In this document: in pieces, positions 18,004 to 26,460 of the stretch
How the letters are laid out: every line of letters begins with the position of its first letter
How positions within the stretch are numbered: the stretch's first letter is position 1
Assembly (NCBI RefSeq): GCF_001422245.1
Contig: NZ_LMMM01000016.1
Location: 133,945-197,944, forward strand
Direction: 5' to 3'
DNA length: 64,000 nt
From: Rhizobium sp. Leaf262
GTDB lineage: Bacteria; Pseudomonadota; Alphaproteobacteria; Rhizobiales; Rhizobiaceae
Notes under the pieces: model-generated
Seen by the model: only the letters and a program-made list of their open reading frames with translations
What the model was told of the DNA's origin: nothing
Database searches by the model: none
Translations under genes and position numbers: made by a program

Positions 18004-18037
18004 TCGATTTCAAGCAGAGCGCTTGTGTTCTGATTTC

Positions 18038-18075
18038 AAAAAAGCGCCATCGGGTCCATCGAAGGCGCTTTTTTT
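18038..18075 (+). terminator. Terminator after the small secreted peptide gene
   Basis: AAAAAAGCGCC pairs with GGCGCTTTTTT across a 15-base loop. The symmetrical A and T tracts would let it work in both directions. Confidence 0.8.
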
Positions 18076-18127
18076 CATGGTAAAGGCGGGTTTTCAGCAT
18101 GAAAGTGACGTGGCAAACGCGCCCATG

Positions 18128-18142
18128 TTAAACTTGTCTTAA
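18128..18142. promoter_or_regulatory. Candidate CtrA site (TTAA-N7-TTAA)
   Basis: TTAA ACTTGTC TTAA matches the full CtrA dyad with the exact 7-base spacer. It lies 94 bp upstream of the glutathione S-transferase start in otherwise gene-free DNA. Confidence 0.4.
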
Positions 18143-18235
18143 AAAAGCTGAACTTATAGTTTCTGCACAGGCCATACCTTGTCCGCCCTCTGGCGATGAA
18201 GACAACCTTTCCTTTCATCAAAAATTTGAGTGCCT

Positions 18236-18928
18236 ATGCCAACCCTTTTTCATTCTCCCATGTCGACGGCTTCCCGATTCGTTCGGCTGATCCTGACCGA
18301 ATATGGTTTTCAGGCGGATCTGGTCGAAGAGCAGCCCTGGGAAAAACGGCGCGAGTTTCTGGCACTCAATCCCGCCGGCACGTTGCCGGTCTATCTCGAT
18401 GACAATATGCGCTCTCTCTGTGGACCCTATGTTCTGGCTGAGTTTCTGGACGAGACCCATGGTGTGCTGAAACGCGACAGGCGGCTTCTGGCGGAAGACC
18501 CGTTCCAGCGCGCTGAAATCCGCCGGTTGACGGAGTGGTTTCTGCAGAAGATGGAGACCGACGTGACGCGGCCTCTGGTGCGCGAACGTGCCTACAAGCT
18601 GCAAATGTCGACGGCCCAGGGCGGCGGCCCACCAGACAGCAAGCTGCTGCGCACGGCCCGTTCCAACGTTCATCAGCATATGAAATATCTGGAGTGGCTG
18701 GCAGGCTCGCGCACGTGGCTTGCAGGCGACCGGTTGAGCTATGCCGATCTGGCCGCCGGTGCATCGGTTTCCATTCTCGACTATCTCGGCGAGATCAACT
18801 GGCTGGAAGCGCCAATTGCCAAGGAATGGTACCAGCGCGTCAAATCGCGCCCCTCCTTCCGTCCGCTTCTGGCAGAGCGCGTGCCGCGCCTTGCGCCCTC
18901 CTCCCATTATGCGGATCTTGATTTTTAA
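18236..18928 (+). CDS. Glutathione S-transferase family protein
   Basis: A 230-residue protein with an N-terminal thioredoxin-like domain (MPTLFHSPMSTASRFVRLIL, then LNPAGTLPVYLDD with the cis-Pro, and a CGPYVLAEFLDE segment in place of the ES motif). The all-helical C-terminal domain includes WLAGDRLSYADLAAGASVSIL, the N-capping Asp motif. The substrate is unknown. The ATG at 18236 is preferred; a GTG two codons upstream is in frame. Confidence 0.9.
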   Translation: MPTLFHSPMSTASRFVRLILTEYGFQADLVEEQPWEKRREFLALNPAGTLPVYLDDNMRSLCGPYVLAEFLDETHGVLKRDRRLLAEDPFQRAEIRRLTEWFLQKMETDVTRPLVRERAYKLQMSTAQGGGPPDSKLLRTARSNVHQHMKYLEWLAGSRTWLAGDRLSYADLAAGASVSILDYLGEINWLEAPIAKEWYQRVKSRPSFRPLLAERVPRLAPSSHYADLDF

Positions 18929-19000
18929 GCCTGAGACATTGGCTTTATATATAATGATGCTAATGGCAGGCTTTCTGCCGTTCGCATCAGGAGACACGCC

Positions 19001-20149
19001 ATCGATACGGCATTGCAGAAGCAACAGGTTCGCGCCGCCAAGCTGACGGATTTCGTTCGCGCGGAAGCGGCCTCGCTTGGCTTCGATCTCTGTCGTATCA
19101 CCTCCCCTGACAGTATTCCGCTTGCGCCGGAACGCCTGCGAGAATTCATCGGCAATGGCTTCCACGGCACGATGGGCTGGATGGAAGAGACGCAGGAACG
19201 GCGGGCCAGCCCGAAGACGTTGTGGAGCGAGGTGCGCTCCGTGGTGATGTTCGGCCTGAACTATGGCCCGGACGAGGACCCACGCGGCATTCTGAACAAG
19301 CCCGACAAGGCGGCGATTTCCGTCTATGCGCGCAACCGCGATTATCATGATGTCATCAAGGGGCGGCTGAAGGAGATCGCCACCCGCTTTGCGGCCCGCG
19401 CGGGTGAAGACGTGAAGGTCTTTGTCGATACCGCGCCGGTGATGGAAAAACCGCTGGCGGAGGCTGCCGGGCTTGGCTGGCAGGGCAAGCACACCAATCT
19501 TGTCAGCCGCAGCCATGGCTCGTGGCTGTTTTTAGGCAGCATGTTCACCACTGCCGACCTCTGTCTCGATGAGGCCGAGCGCGACCATTGCGGCTCGTGC
19601 CGGGCCTGTCTCGATGCCTGCCCGACCGACGCGTTTCCAGCACCCTATAAGCTCGATGCGCGGCGCTGCATTTCCTATCTGACCATCGAGCACAAGGGAC
19701 CGATTCCGCACGAATTCCGGCCGATGATCGGCAACCGCATCTATGGCTGCGACGACTGTCTTGCGGCGTGCCCGTGGAACAAGTTTGCGGCCAGTGCGTC
19801 CGAAATGAAATTGCAGGCGCGCAACGAGCTGAAAGAGCCGGATATCGCCTTTCTGCTGACGCTGGATGACGCGGCTTTTCGCGCCTTTTTCAGCGGATCG
19901 CCGGTTAAGCGGATCGGTCGCAACCGCTTCGTTCGCAACGTTCTGATGGCGGCGGGAAACTCCGGCGACGCCAAATTCATTACGCAATGTCAAATACTTG
20001 CGCAGGATGCATCGCCTGAGGTGCGCGGCATGGCGGTGTGGGCGCTGTCAAGATTGATGGACAGGCCAAGCTTCAATGCCTACGCTTGCACCCGTGCCGC
20101 CGAGGACGATTCGGACGTGCTGAACGAGTGGTTGATTGCAGGAGTGTAA
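19001..20149 (+). CDS. Epoxyqueuosine reductase
   Basis: A cobalamin- and iron-sulfur-dependent enzyme that reduces epoxyqueuosine to queuosine in tRNA, of about 382 residues. Two 4Fe-4S clusters are visible ([16 protein letters not shown] and CISY...[15 protein letters not shown]), followed by a C-terminal HEAT-like tail. No ATG, GTG or TTG lies between the upstream in-frame stop (18932) and the TTG at 19013. The ribosome site AGGAG (18989-18993) is 7 bases before an ATC at 19001 and 19 before the TTG. I place the start at the ATC; TTG at 19013 is the conventional choice. Confidence 0.9.
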   Translation: MDTALQKQQVRAAKLTDFVRAEAASLGFDLCRITSPDSIPLAPERLREFIGNGFHGTMGWMEETQERRASPKTLWSEVRSVVMFGLNYGPDEDPRGILNKPDKAAISVYARNRDYHDVIKGRLKEIATRFAARAGEDVKVFVDTAPVMEKPLAEAAGLGWQGKHTNLVSRSHGSWLFLGSMFTTADLCLDEAERDHCGSCRACLDACPTDAFPAPYKLDARRCISYLTIEHKGPIPHEFRPMIGNRIYGCDDCLAACPWNKFAASASEMKLQARNELKEPDIAFLLTLDDAAFRAFFSGSPVKRIGRNRFVRNVLMAAGNSGDAKFITQCQILAQDASPEVRGMAVWALSRLMDRPSFNAYACTRAAEDDSDVLNEWLIAGV

Positions 20150-21028
20150 ATGTCGCATCTGATGATTTTCGGGGCCGGATATTCCGGCAAGGCTATCGCC
20201 AGAGCACTCCAGACCGATATGGACCGCATCTCTGGTACCACGCGCGATGAAGACAAGATTTCCACTTTGCAGTGTCAGGCCATCGCGCCCTTCATCTTTA
20301 CCGGCGAGGCGATCAATGAAGACTTGCGTGCCGAATTGCGCAGCGTCACGCATCTGGTGCAGTCCATTGCGCCGAGCGCCTCCGGCGATCCGCTGCTGCG
20401 CCTGTTGAAGGGCGACTTGAGAAGCCTGATGCCGGATTTGCAGTGGGTCGCCTATCTCTCCACCGTTGGCGTTTATGGCAACCATGACGGCGACTGGGTG
20501 GATGAGGACACCCCCTGTCGCCCTGTTTCGGTTCGCTCTGTCGAGCGGGTGGAGGCGGAAGAGGCGTGGACGACCGCGTCCCGGCAGGCTGGCGTCAAGC
20601 TGTGCATATTGCGGCTATCAGGCATCTACGGTCCCGGTCGCAACGGTCTTATCAACCTGGAAAAAGGCACGGCGCGGCGGCTGGTGAAGAAGAACCAGGT
20701 GTTCAACCGCATTCGTGTCGAAGACATCGGTGCGGCCACGCAGTTTCTGATCGAACACGAGGCCAGCGGCATTTTCAACGTGACCGACGACGAGCCCGCG
20801 CCGCCACAGGATGTCGTTTCCTTTGCCGCCGACCTGATGGATATGGAGCCACCGGAGGAGCAATCCTTCGAGACCGCGCAGCTAAGCGAGATGGCGCGCT
20901 CCTTCTATGGCGAGAACAAACGCGTCTCCAACCGTAAACTCAAGGAGCTGGGCTTCACCTTCGCCCACCCCGACTACCGCACATCGCTGCGACAGATGTG
21001 GGATGAAGGCATTTGGCGAGATGAATAA
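20150..21028 (+). CDS. SDR family NAD(P)-dependent epimerase/dehydratase-like protein (YeeZ type)
   Basis: A 292-residue extended/atypical SDR. The Rossmann motif is LMIFGAGYSGKAIARAL (about 4-20). The middle has VAYLSTVGVYGNHDGDWVDE, with the Tyr near the usual active-site region, and LRLSGIYGPGRNGL. The C terminus FTFAHPDYRTSLRQMW is typical of YeeZ-like members. The substrate is unknown. It starts directly after the queG stop, so the two form an operon. Confidence 0.87.
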   Translation: MSHLMIFGAGYSGKAIARALQTDMDRISGTTRDEDKISTLQCQAIAPFIFTGEAINEDLRAELRSVTHLVQSIAPSASGDPLLRLLKGDLRSLMPDLQWVAYLSTVGVYGNHDGDWVDEDTPCRPVSVRSVERVEAEEAWTTASRQAGVKLCILRLSGIYGPGRNGLINLEKGTARRLVKKNQVFNRIRVEDIGAATQFLIEHEASGIFNVTDDEPAPPQDVVSFAADLMDMEPPEEQSFETAQLSEMARSFYGENKRVSNRKLKELGFTFAHPDYRTSLRQMWDEGIWRDE

Positions 21029-21103
21029 CCGTTCATATTCGCAACGGTGAAAAATCCATCCAAAGGCTCTTTTCAGGAATGTTTTAATCGTGTTTTGGCC
21101 ATT

Positions 21104-21118
21104 TTAACCCTTTGTTAA
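21104..21118. promoter_or_regulatory. Candidate CtrA site (TTAA-N7-TTAA)
   Basis: TTAA CCCTTTG TTAA, a perfect full dyad with the exact 7-base spacer, lies 306 bp upstream of the RlpA-like start. The target is a cell-wall protein of a family tied to septation, which suits a CtrA regulon member. Confidence 0.45.
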
Positions 21119-21285
21119 GGCGCAATTTGGCTAAAAATTTCATGCTTTGGAAAATTATTTCATAGTGAATTCGTGATCCCGCCGACTTTGCTGCGGATCT
21201 GCGAGGATTTTTCGTTTGGCCTTGATTCCAAATGAAATTTTTCCAGATTGATCGAAGGCTATGGGAATTCAGGGGTTACGAATTC

Positions 21286-21319
21286 ATCACGAATGTTACA
21301 GTCTGTAACAGTTCGTGAT
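21286..21319. promoter_or_regulatory. 34-bp inverted repeat upstream of the RlpA-like gene
   Basis: The left arm ATCACGAATGTTACAG and right arm CTGTAACAGTTCGTGAT pair over 16 bases with one extra G in the right arm, around a single central T. The inner 17 bp (TGTTACAG-T-CTGTAACA) are a perfect dyad. It could be a high-affinity operator or a very stable hairpin. Confidence 0.65.
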
Positions 21320-21423
21320 ATTGCCTTGGCCATTTTTTGCCATTTTTCGCTCGCTCTACACTCACCTCAATTCAATTCGCCTAAGTTTTATCGGCGCGGG
21401 GCCGAGTATCAGGGAAGCACAGT

Positions 21424-21792
21424 TTGACGAATATCCGACGCATCACTCTTGCGGCTGCAACTATAGCCGCCTGTTCCATCATCGCTCCACTTCAGGCAAA
21501 TGCCGGTACCGGCTGCGGCGGCGCATCCTGGTATGCACTGACCTCCAAGACTGCTTCGGGCGAGCGTATGAATCCTTCCAACCTGACGGCGGCGCATCGC
21601 TCCTTGCGCTTCGGCACCAAGGTCAAGGTCACCAATGCACGCAACGGCAAGGCCGTCGTCGTTCGCATCAACGACCGTGGCCCGTTCATCAAGGGACGCG
21701 TTCTCGATCTTTCCAAGGCAGCCGCCAAGAACATCGGCATGGTCAGCTCCGGCACGGCCAAGGTCTGCTACGAAATCCTCGCTTCCAACTGA
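21424..21792 (+). CDS. RlpA-like septal ring lytic transglycosylase family protein
   Basis: A 122-residue exported protein. The signal peptide is [20 protein letters not shown] with probable cleavage after ANA (about 27). The rest is a double-psi beta-barrel: [30 protein letters not shown], then [29 protein letters not shown], the RlpA signature. There is no SPOR domain, so it is a minimal form. The TTG at 21424 is the only reasonable start, behind a GGGAAGCACAG stretch. Confidence 0.88.
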   Translation: MTNIRRITLAAATIAACSIIAPLQANAGTGCGGASWYALTSKTASGERMNPSNLTAAHRSLRFGTKVKVTNARNGKAVVVRINDRGPFIKGRVLDLSKAAAKNIGMVSSGTAKVCYEILASN

Positions 21793-21893
21793 CCGTTTCC
21801 CTGGAAGCCGTTTTTTAGGGAATTCTTGGTGAAGGCTTGCCCTCGCCACCATTCGCGTCTACCAACCCGGACACATTGTGAATGAGGTAGAAA

Positions 21894-23183
21894 ATGCGTT
21901 TGGGCGGACGTTTGGCCGGGGCTATCGAAGTGTTGGCGGATATCGAGGCGCGCAGACGCCCCGTCGCCGACGCACTGAAGGACTGGGGACTGGCGCATCG
22001 TTTCGCTGGTTCCGGCGACAGGGCCGCCATCGGCAACATCGTTTACGATGCCCTGCGCATGAAACTTTCCCACGCATGGCTGATGGATGACGAAAGCGCG
22101 ACCGCGCTGGGTTATGCCGTGATGCTGCGCCAATGGGGCAAATCCGCCGAACAGCTGAGCGCCGAATTCGATGGCGACAAGTTTGCGCCGGAGCCGCTGA
22201 GCGAGGCTGCACTTGCCGCCTTCACATCCCGCTCGCTCGACGACGCGCCCGCCTATGTGCAGGGCGACATTCCCGAATGGGTGCAGGCCTCCTTTGAGGC
22301 CACCTTCGGGGAAGACTGGCTACGCCAGGCCAAGGCGCTGAACGAGCGCCCGACGCTGGACCTGCGTGCCAACACGTTGAAGGCCAACCGCACCAAGGTT
22401 ATCAAGGCCTTGGAAGATGCCAAGGCCGAGGCCACGCGCATTGCCCGTCAGGGTGTGCGGATCGCGGCTGGCGAAGGCCCGTCACGCCTGCCCAATGTCA
22501 CTGCCGAACTGTCCTTCCAGAAGGGCTGGTTCGAGGTGCAGGACGAGGGATCGCAGATCGTCGCCGATCTGGCTGGCGCACAGGAAGCCGAACAAATCCT
22601 CGATTATTGTGCAGGTGGCGGCGGCAAGACGCTGGCCATGGCTGCGACCATGAACAACAAGGGACAGGTGCATGCCTTCGACGCCGACCGCAAGCGGCTG
22701 GCACCGATCATCGAGCGGCTGAAGCGGGCGGGCACACGCAATGTGCAGGTGCATGACCGCGCCGAAGGGCTGGAGCGTTATGCGGGCAAATTCGACCGCG
22801 TGCTGGTCGACGCACCCTGCACCGGCACCGGCACGTGGAGACGTCGCCCGGACACAAAATGGCGGTTGACGCAGCGCAATCTGGAAGAGCGCGTTGAACA
22901 GCAGGCACAGGCGTTGGATCAGGCCAAAGCCTTCGTGCGTCCCGGCGGCGAGTTGCTCTACGTGACGTGCTCCGTTCTGCCGGAAGAAAACGAACGTCAG
23001 GTGCGCCGTTTCTGCGCCGACAACCCGGAATTTTCCATTCGGTCCGCACTGGATCGCTGGACGGGTATCTTCGGTGCCGATGCCGTGAAGCCGCATTCTG
23101 CCGACGGCGAAACGATAACGCTGACGCCTGCCACGACCGATACGGACGGCTTCTTTTTCTGCGCCATGAAGCGGGATGCCTGA
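21894..23183 (+). CDS. RsmB/NOP family RNA (cytosine-5)-methyltransferase
   Basis: A 429-residue class I SAM methyltransferase of the RsmB/NSUN group, making m5C in RNA. An N-terminal NusB-like helical region is followed by the catalytic domain with SAM motif LDYCAGGGGKTLAMAA (about 235-250). Motif IV VLVDAPCTGTGTWRRRPD (about 303-320) carries the PC cysteine, and motif VI LLYVTCSVLPEENE carries the TCS nucleophile. The exact RNA target cannot be read from sequence. Confidence 0.92.
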   Translation: MRLGGRLAGAIEVLADIEARRRPVADALKDWGLAHRFAGSGDRAAIGNIVYDALRMKLSHAWLMDDESATALGYAVMLRQWGKSAEQLSAEFDGDKFAPEPLSEAALAAFTSRSLDDAPAYVQGDIPEWVQASFEATFGEDWLRQAKALNERPTLDLRANTLKANRTKVIKALEDAKAEATRIARQGVRIAAGEGPSRLPNVTAELSFQKGWFEVQDEGSQIVADLAGAQEAEQILDYCAGGGGKTLAMAATMNNKGQVHAFDADRKRLAPIIERLKRAGTRNVQVHDRAEGLERYAGKFDRVLVDAPCTGTGTWRRRPDTKWRLTQRNLEERVEQQAQALDQAKAFVRPGGELLYVTCSVLPEENERQVRRFCADNPEFSIRSALDRWTGIFGADAVKPHSADGETITLTPATTDTDGFFFCAMKRDA

Positions 23184-23240
23184 GCGTTTTACAGCCAACA
23201 GGACTGCTGTATTTGAGGGATGTCAAAATCCGGCAGTCTG

Positions 23241-23257
23241 CTTGGAAAGCTTCTAAA
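23241..23257. promoter_or_regulatory. Irr-box (ICE)-like site before the imelysin operon
   Basis: CTTGGAAAGCTTCTAAA matches TTTAGAA-N3-TTCTAAA at 12 of 14 defined positions; the right half-site is perfect. It lies 81 bp before the imelysin start. Perfect versions of the same motif occur at mbfA in this window. Confidence 0.45.
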
Positions 23258-23337
23258 CTAGAATGTTTGACACAAGTTTGTGATTGGTTCAGAACTCGCC
23301 TTCACGGCCTCGTTACGAGAGAGCCCAAGGAGAGATC

Positions 23338-24615
23338 ATGTTCCGCAAAACCGTTTTAGGCGCAAGTCTTGCGCTTCTGGCCACATCCGTGACCCTCACC
23401 GCACTTCCCGTCCGCGCTGCGACCGATCCGGCAGCCGTGGTCAAGCATTATGCGGAACTGGGCCATGCGAAATATCAGGATGCGCTGACGACAGCGGAAA
23501 CACTGGATAAAGCCATCGACGCGCTGATCGCGACCCCCAGCGACGCCACGCTGAAGGCTGCGCGCGAAGCCTGGATCAAGGCCCGCGTTCCCTACCAGCA
23601 GACGGAAGTCTACCGCTTCGGCAACCCCATCGTCGATGAGTGGGAAGGCAAGGTCAATGCCTGGCCGCTAGATGAAGGCCTGATCGACTATGTCGATGGC
23701 TCCTACGGCACGGAAAGCGACGAGAACGAGCTTTACACAGCCAACATCATCGCCAACAAAAAGATCAAGGTTGGTGGTGAAGAGGTGGATGCCTCGAAGA
23801 TCACGCCGGAACTGATCCAGAGCCTTGCGGAAGCGGGCGAAGTGGAAGCCAATGTGACCACCGGTTACCACGCCATTGAGTTTCTGCTGTGGGGCCAGGA
23901 TCTGAATGGCACCGGACCGGGTGCGGGCAACCGTCCTTACACCGACTATGACACCAAGAATTGCACCGGCGGCAATTGCGACCGCCGCGCCGATTACCTT
24001 AAGGCGGCATCGACGCTTCTGGTGGCCGACCTCAAGGAAATGACCGACAACTGGGCACCGGATGGCGAAGCGACAAAGACCGTGGAAGCCGACCCGAAGA
24101 AGGGTCTGACTGCCATTCTGACCGGCATGGGCTCTCTGTCCTACGGTGAATTGGCAGGCGAGCGCATGAAGCTCGGCCTTCTGCTGCATGATCCCGAAGA
24201 AGAACATGATTGCTTCTCCGACAACACCTACAACTCGCACCTCAACGACGCCATCGGCATCGCCGCTGCCTATAGCGGTGAGTACACGACGTTAGACGGC
24301 AAGAAGCTGACCGGCCCTTCGCTTTCCGAACTGGTCGCCGCCAGCGACAAGACGCTGGATGCGGAAATGAAGGCCAAGCTGAACAAGACGCTGGACGCCA
24401 TGCATGCCATGGAAAAACGCGGCCAGACCGTCGAGGCTTACGACCAGATGATTGCCGAAGGCAACAAGGACGGCAATGCCGTTGTGCAGACGGCGATTGA
24501 CGGGCTGCTGGATCAGACCAAGACGATTGAACGCGTGATTGCGGCGCTCGATCTGGGCAAGATTCAGCTGGAGGGTTCCGACAGCCTGGACAGCCCGAAC
24601 GCGGTGTTCAAGTAA
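23338..24615 (+). CDS. Imelysin family protein (IrpA-like, M75)
   Basis: A 425-residue exported protein. Signal peptide MFRKTVLGASLALLATSVTL, cleaved near VRAA (about 27). The imelysin GxHxxE motif appears as GYHAIEFLLWGQD (about 180-192), followed by the long insert TKNCTGGNCDRRADYL and a repeat helical bundle. Members are iron-regulated periplasmic or outer-surface proteins thought to take part in iron uptake; IrpA is the type case. It is first in a four-gene cluster with an Irr-box-like element upstream. Confidence 0.92.
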   Translation: MFRKTVLGASLALLATSVTLTALPVRAATDPAAVVKHYAELGHAKYQDALTTAETLDKAIDALIATPSDATLKAAREAWIKARVPYQQTEVYRFGNPIVDEWEGKVNAWPLDEGLIDYVDGSYGTESDENELYTANIIANKKIKVGGEEVDASKITPELIQSLAEAGEVEANVTTGYHAIEFLLWGQDLNGTGPGAGNRPYTDYDTKNCTGGNCDRRADYLKAASTLLVADLKEMTDNWAPDGEATKTVEADPKKGLTAILTGMGSLSYGELAGERMKLGLLLHDPEEEHDCFSDNTYNSHLNDAIGIAAAYSGEYTTLDGKKLTGPSLSELVAASDKTLDAEMKAKLNKTLDAMHAMEKRGQTVEAYDQMIAEGNKDGNAVVQTAIDGLLDQTKTIERVIAALDLGKIQLEGSDSLDSPNAVFK

Positions 24616-24753
24616 GGCCTTTTTTGCAGGCCGCGTGGGTGACATGCGGCCTGTCTACTGCTTTGCGACGAATGCGGTTTACTTCCATCATTCAGGCCAC
24701 GAACTGCGTGGCAGTGGCGCGACCGTTCCCCTAAACCCGATGTGTAAGGTTTC

Positions 24754-26460
24754 ATGAGACATTTGCGGCAGCTACGCCTTTTCTGTCTTCTGTTTATATT
24801 GGCAGCTGGCAGTATTGCCATAACCCACGACAGTGCTCTTGGCTCACCCCCCTCTGTCCTGCCAGACATCTCCCCCACAGGTGGGGAGATCGGCCAGCCT
24901 CACGCTCTCCGCTTCATACGCGACGTTGAAGATGTGCGAGAGGTCGCCGCTTGTCGATCTCCCCACCTGTGGGGGAGATGTCCGGCAGGACAGAGGGGGG
25001 TAAGCCAAGCGCACCATGGTGTATTGGGCGGCACCGAAGCCGAAACCACCACCCGCAACGATCTCTCCACCGCAGACCTTGCGCGCGTAACCCGGATCAC
25101 GCGCCCCACAGCGGATTTCTCGAAAGCGGAGCCCTTCGAGGCCATGTCTGCCGGGGCGGCAACGACGACGGCCACAAGCGATCCCTTCTCGCAACCATCC
25201 GCCAATATGAGCTTCGAGCGCGGCCAGGATTTCAAGCTGGGCAATGCGCTGTTTCAGAAATTGTGGGTGTCGTCGCCGTCATCCACGCAGGCGTCCGACG
25301 GGCTGGGGCCGCTCTATAATGCGCGGTCTTGCCAGACCTGCCACATCAAGGATGGGCGCGGGCGACCGCCGGAGGGGAATGAAGATGCGGTGTCGATGTT
25401 TCTGCGTCTTGCCCGGCCTGCCCGCACGCCGGAGGAAGCGAAGGCCATCGGTGACCATGATGTGCTGAACTTCCCCGATGCGACCTATGGCAGGCAGCTT
25501 CAGAACCTTGCCGTCCCCGGCCTCAATCCTGAGGGCAGGCTTGCCGTTTCCTATGAGGAGCAGACGGTGACGCTTGGTGATGGCGAGACCGTGTCGCTGC
25601 GCAAGCCAAGCTATAGCATCGAAGGGCTGAATGACGGGCCGCTGGAACGTGACACGACGCTGTCTGCCCGCATCGCCCAGCCGACGCTGGGGTTGGGCTT
25701 GATCGAGGCCATTGCGGAAGAGGATATTCTGGCCAATGCCAGGCCTCACGGTGGCAGACCGGCATGGGTGCGGGACCACCGCAATGGCGCGCTGAAGCTG
25801 GGCCGTTTCGGCTGGAAGGCGCAGAATGCCAGTGTGCGGGATCAGGCTGCGAGTGCCCTGTCTCACGATATCGGCATATCCTCACCGGATGCGCCCAACG
25901 CCTTTGGCGACTGCACGGACAAGGAAACTGACTGTCTTTCCATGCCGACCGGTGTGCAGAAGCGGCTGGGCGATGTGGAAGCGCCTTCGCCTGTTGTCGA
26001 TCTCATGACCTTCTACACCGAAAATCTGGCCGTGCCGGCGCGGCGCAATGTCGATGACCCCCATGTTCTGCGCGGCAAGCAGCAGTTCTACGAGGCGGGA
26101 TGCGCATCCTGTCACATGCCGAAATTCGTGACGAAACGCGATACCAACGACCCGCTGCATTCCTTCCAGCTGATCTGGCCCTATTCCGATTTTCTGCTAC
26201 ACGACATGGGCGAAGGCCTAGCGGATGGGCAGCAGGTGGGCGAGGCTGGCGGGCGTGACTGGCGCACCCAGCCGCTCTGGGGCATCGGGCTGACGCAAGC
26301 GGTCAACGGTAATGGCTTTTACCTGCATGACGGACGGGCGCGCAGCCTGACCGAAGCAATCCTGTGGCATGGCGGCGAGGCGCAAAAGGCGCGCGATGCT
26401 TTTGCCGCCTTGCAAAAGTCCGACCGGCAGGCTTTGCTGACATTTCTGGAGTCTCTGTGA
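24754..26460 (+). CDS. Di-heme oxidoreductase family protein (DUF1111), with repeat-derived insertion
   Basis: A 568-residue exported c-type cytochrome-like protein. Signal peptide MRHLRQLRLFCLLFILAAGS. Two CxxCH haem sites are seen, SCQTCH (about 214-219) and CASCH (about 450-454), with SSPSSTQASDGLGPLYNARS and LHDGRARSLTEAILWHGGEA typical of the family. Residues about 30-85 are encoded by a palindromic repeat (24841-25006), keeping the frame open. The family may oxidise thiols or act as a peroxidase; the role is not settled. It ends overlapping the next imelysin gene (TGATG). Confidence 0.9.
   Translation: MRHLRQLRLFCLLFILAAGSIAITHDSALGSPPSVLPDISPTGGEIGQPHALRFIRDVEDVREVAACRSPHLWGRCPAGQRGVSQAHHGVLGGTEAETTTRNDLSTADLARVTRITRPTADFSKAEPFEAMSAGAATTTATSDPFSQPSANMSFERGQDFKLGNALFQKLWVSSPSSTQASDGLGPLYNARSCQTCHIKDGRGRPPEGNEDAVSMFLRLARPARTPEEAKAIGDHDVLNFPDATYGRQLQNLAVPGLNPEGRLAVSYEEQTVTLGDGETVSLRKPSYSIEGLNDGPLERDTTLSARIAQPTLGLGLIEAIAEEDILANARPHGGRPAWVRDHRNGALKLGRFGWKAQNASVRDQAASALSHDIGISSPDAPNAFGDCTDKETDCLSMPTGVQKRLGDVEAPSPVVDLMTFYTENLAVPARRNVDDPHVLRGKQQFYEAGCASCHMPKFVTKRDTNDPLHSFQLIWPYSDFLLHDMGEGLADGQQVGEAGGRDWRTQPLWGIGLTQAVNGNGFYLHDGRARSLTEAILWHGGEAQKARDAFAALQKSDRQALLTFLESL
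24841..25006. repeat. Dispersed palindromic repeat, copy 3, inside a coding sequence
   Basis: 166 bp. The left edge GGCTCACCCCCCTCTGTCCT pairs with the right edge GGACAGAGGGGGGTAAGCC with one mismatch, and the inner CATCTCCCC and GGGGAGATG blocks also pair. It shares its arms with the copies at 301 and 4372, but the spacer differs (ATACGCGACGTTGAA in place of the TATCCGCAGCC core). It is read in frame as residues about 30-85 of the di-heme protein, directly after the signal peptide. Confidence 0.85.

Larger units (their letters stand above)
21029..21423. other. Long AT-rich upstream region of the RlpA-like gene
   Basis: A gap of 395 bp, noticeably richer in A+T than its surroundings and without coding signal. 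It contains a CtrA-type dyad (21104-21118), several TTCGTGAT/ATCACGAA half-sites and a 34-bp inverted repeat (21286-21319). It looks like a regulatory region rather than a lost gene. Confidence 0.6.

Noticed and set aside
23251-23263. TTCTAAACTAGAA dyad as the Irr box of the imelysin operon
   Set aside because: Its half-sites face the wrong way for the TTTAGAA-N3-TTCTAAA element; the overlapping 23241-23257 sequence fits better.
301-25006. The three palindromic elements as insertion sequences or CRISPR
   Set aside because: No transposase, target duplications or regular spacing. They are short non-coding palindromes scattered singly.
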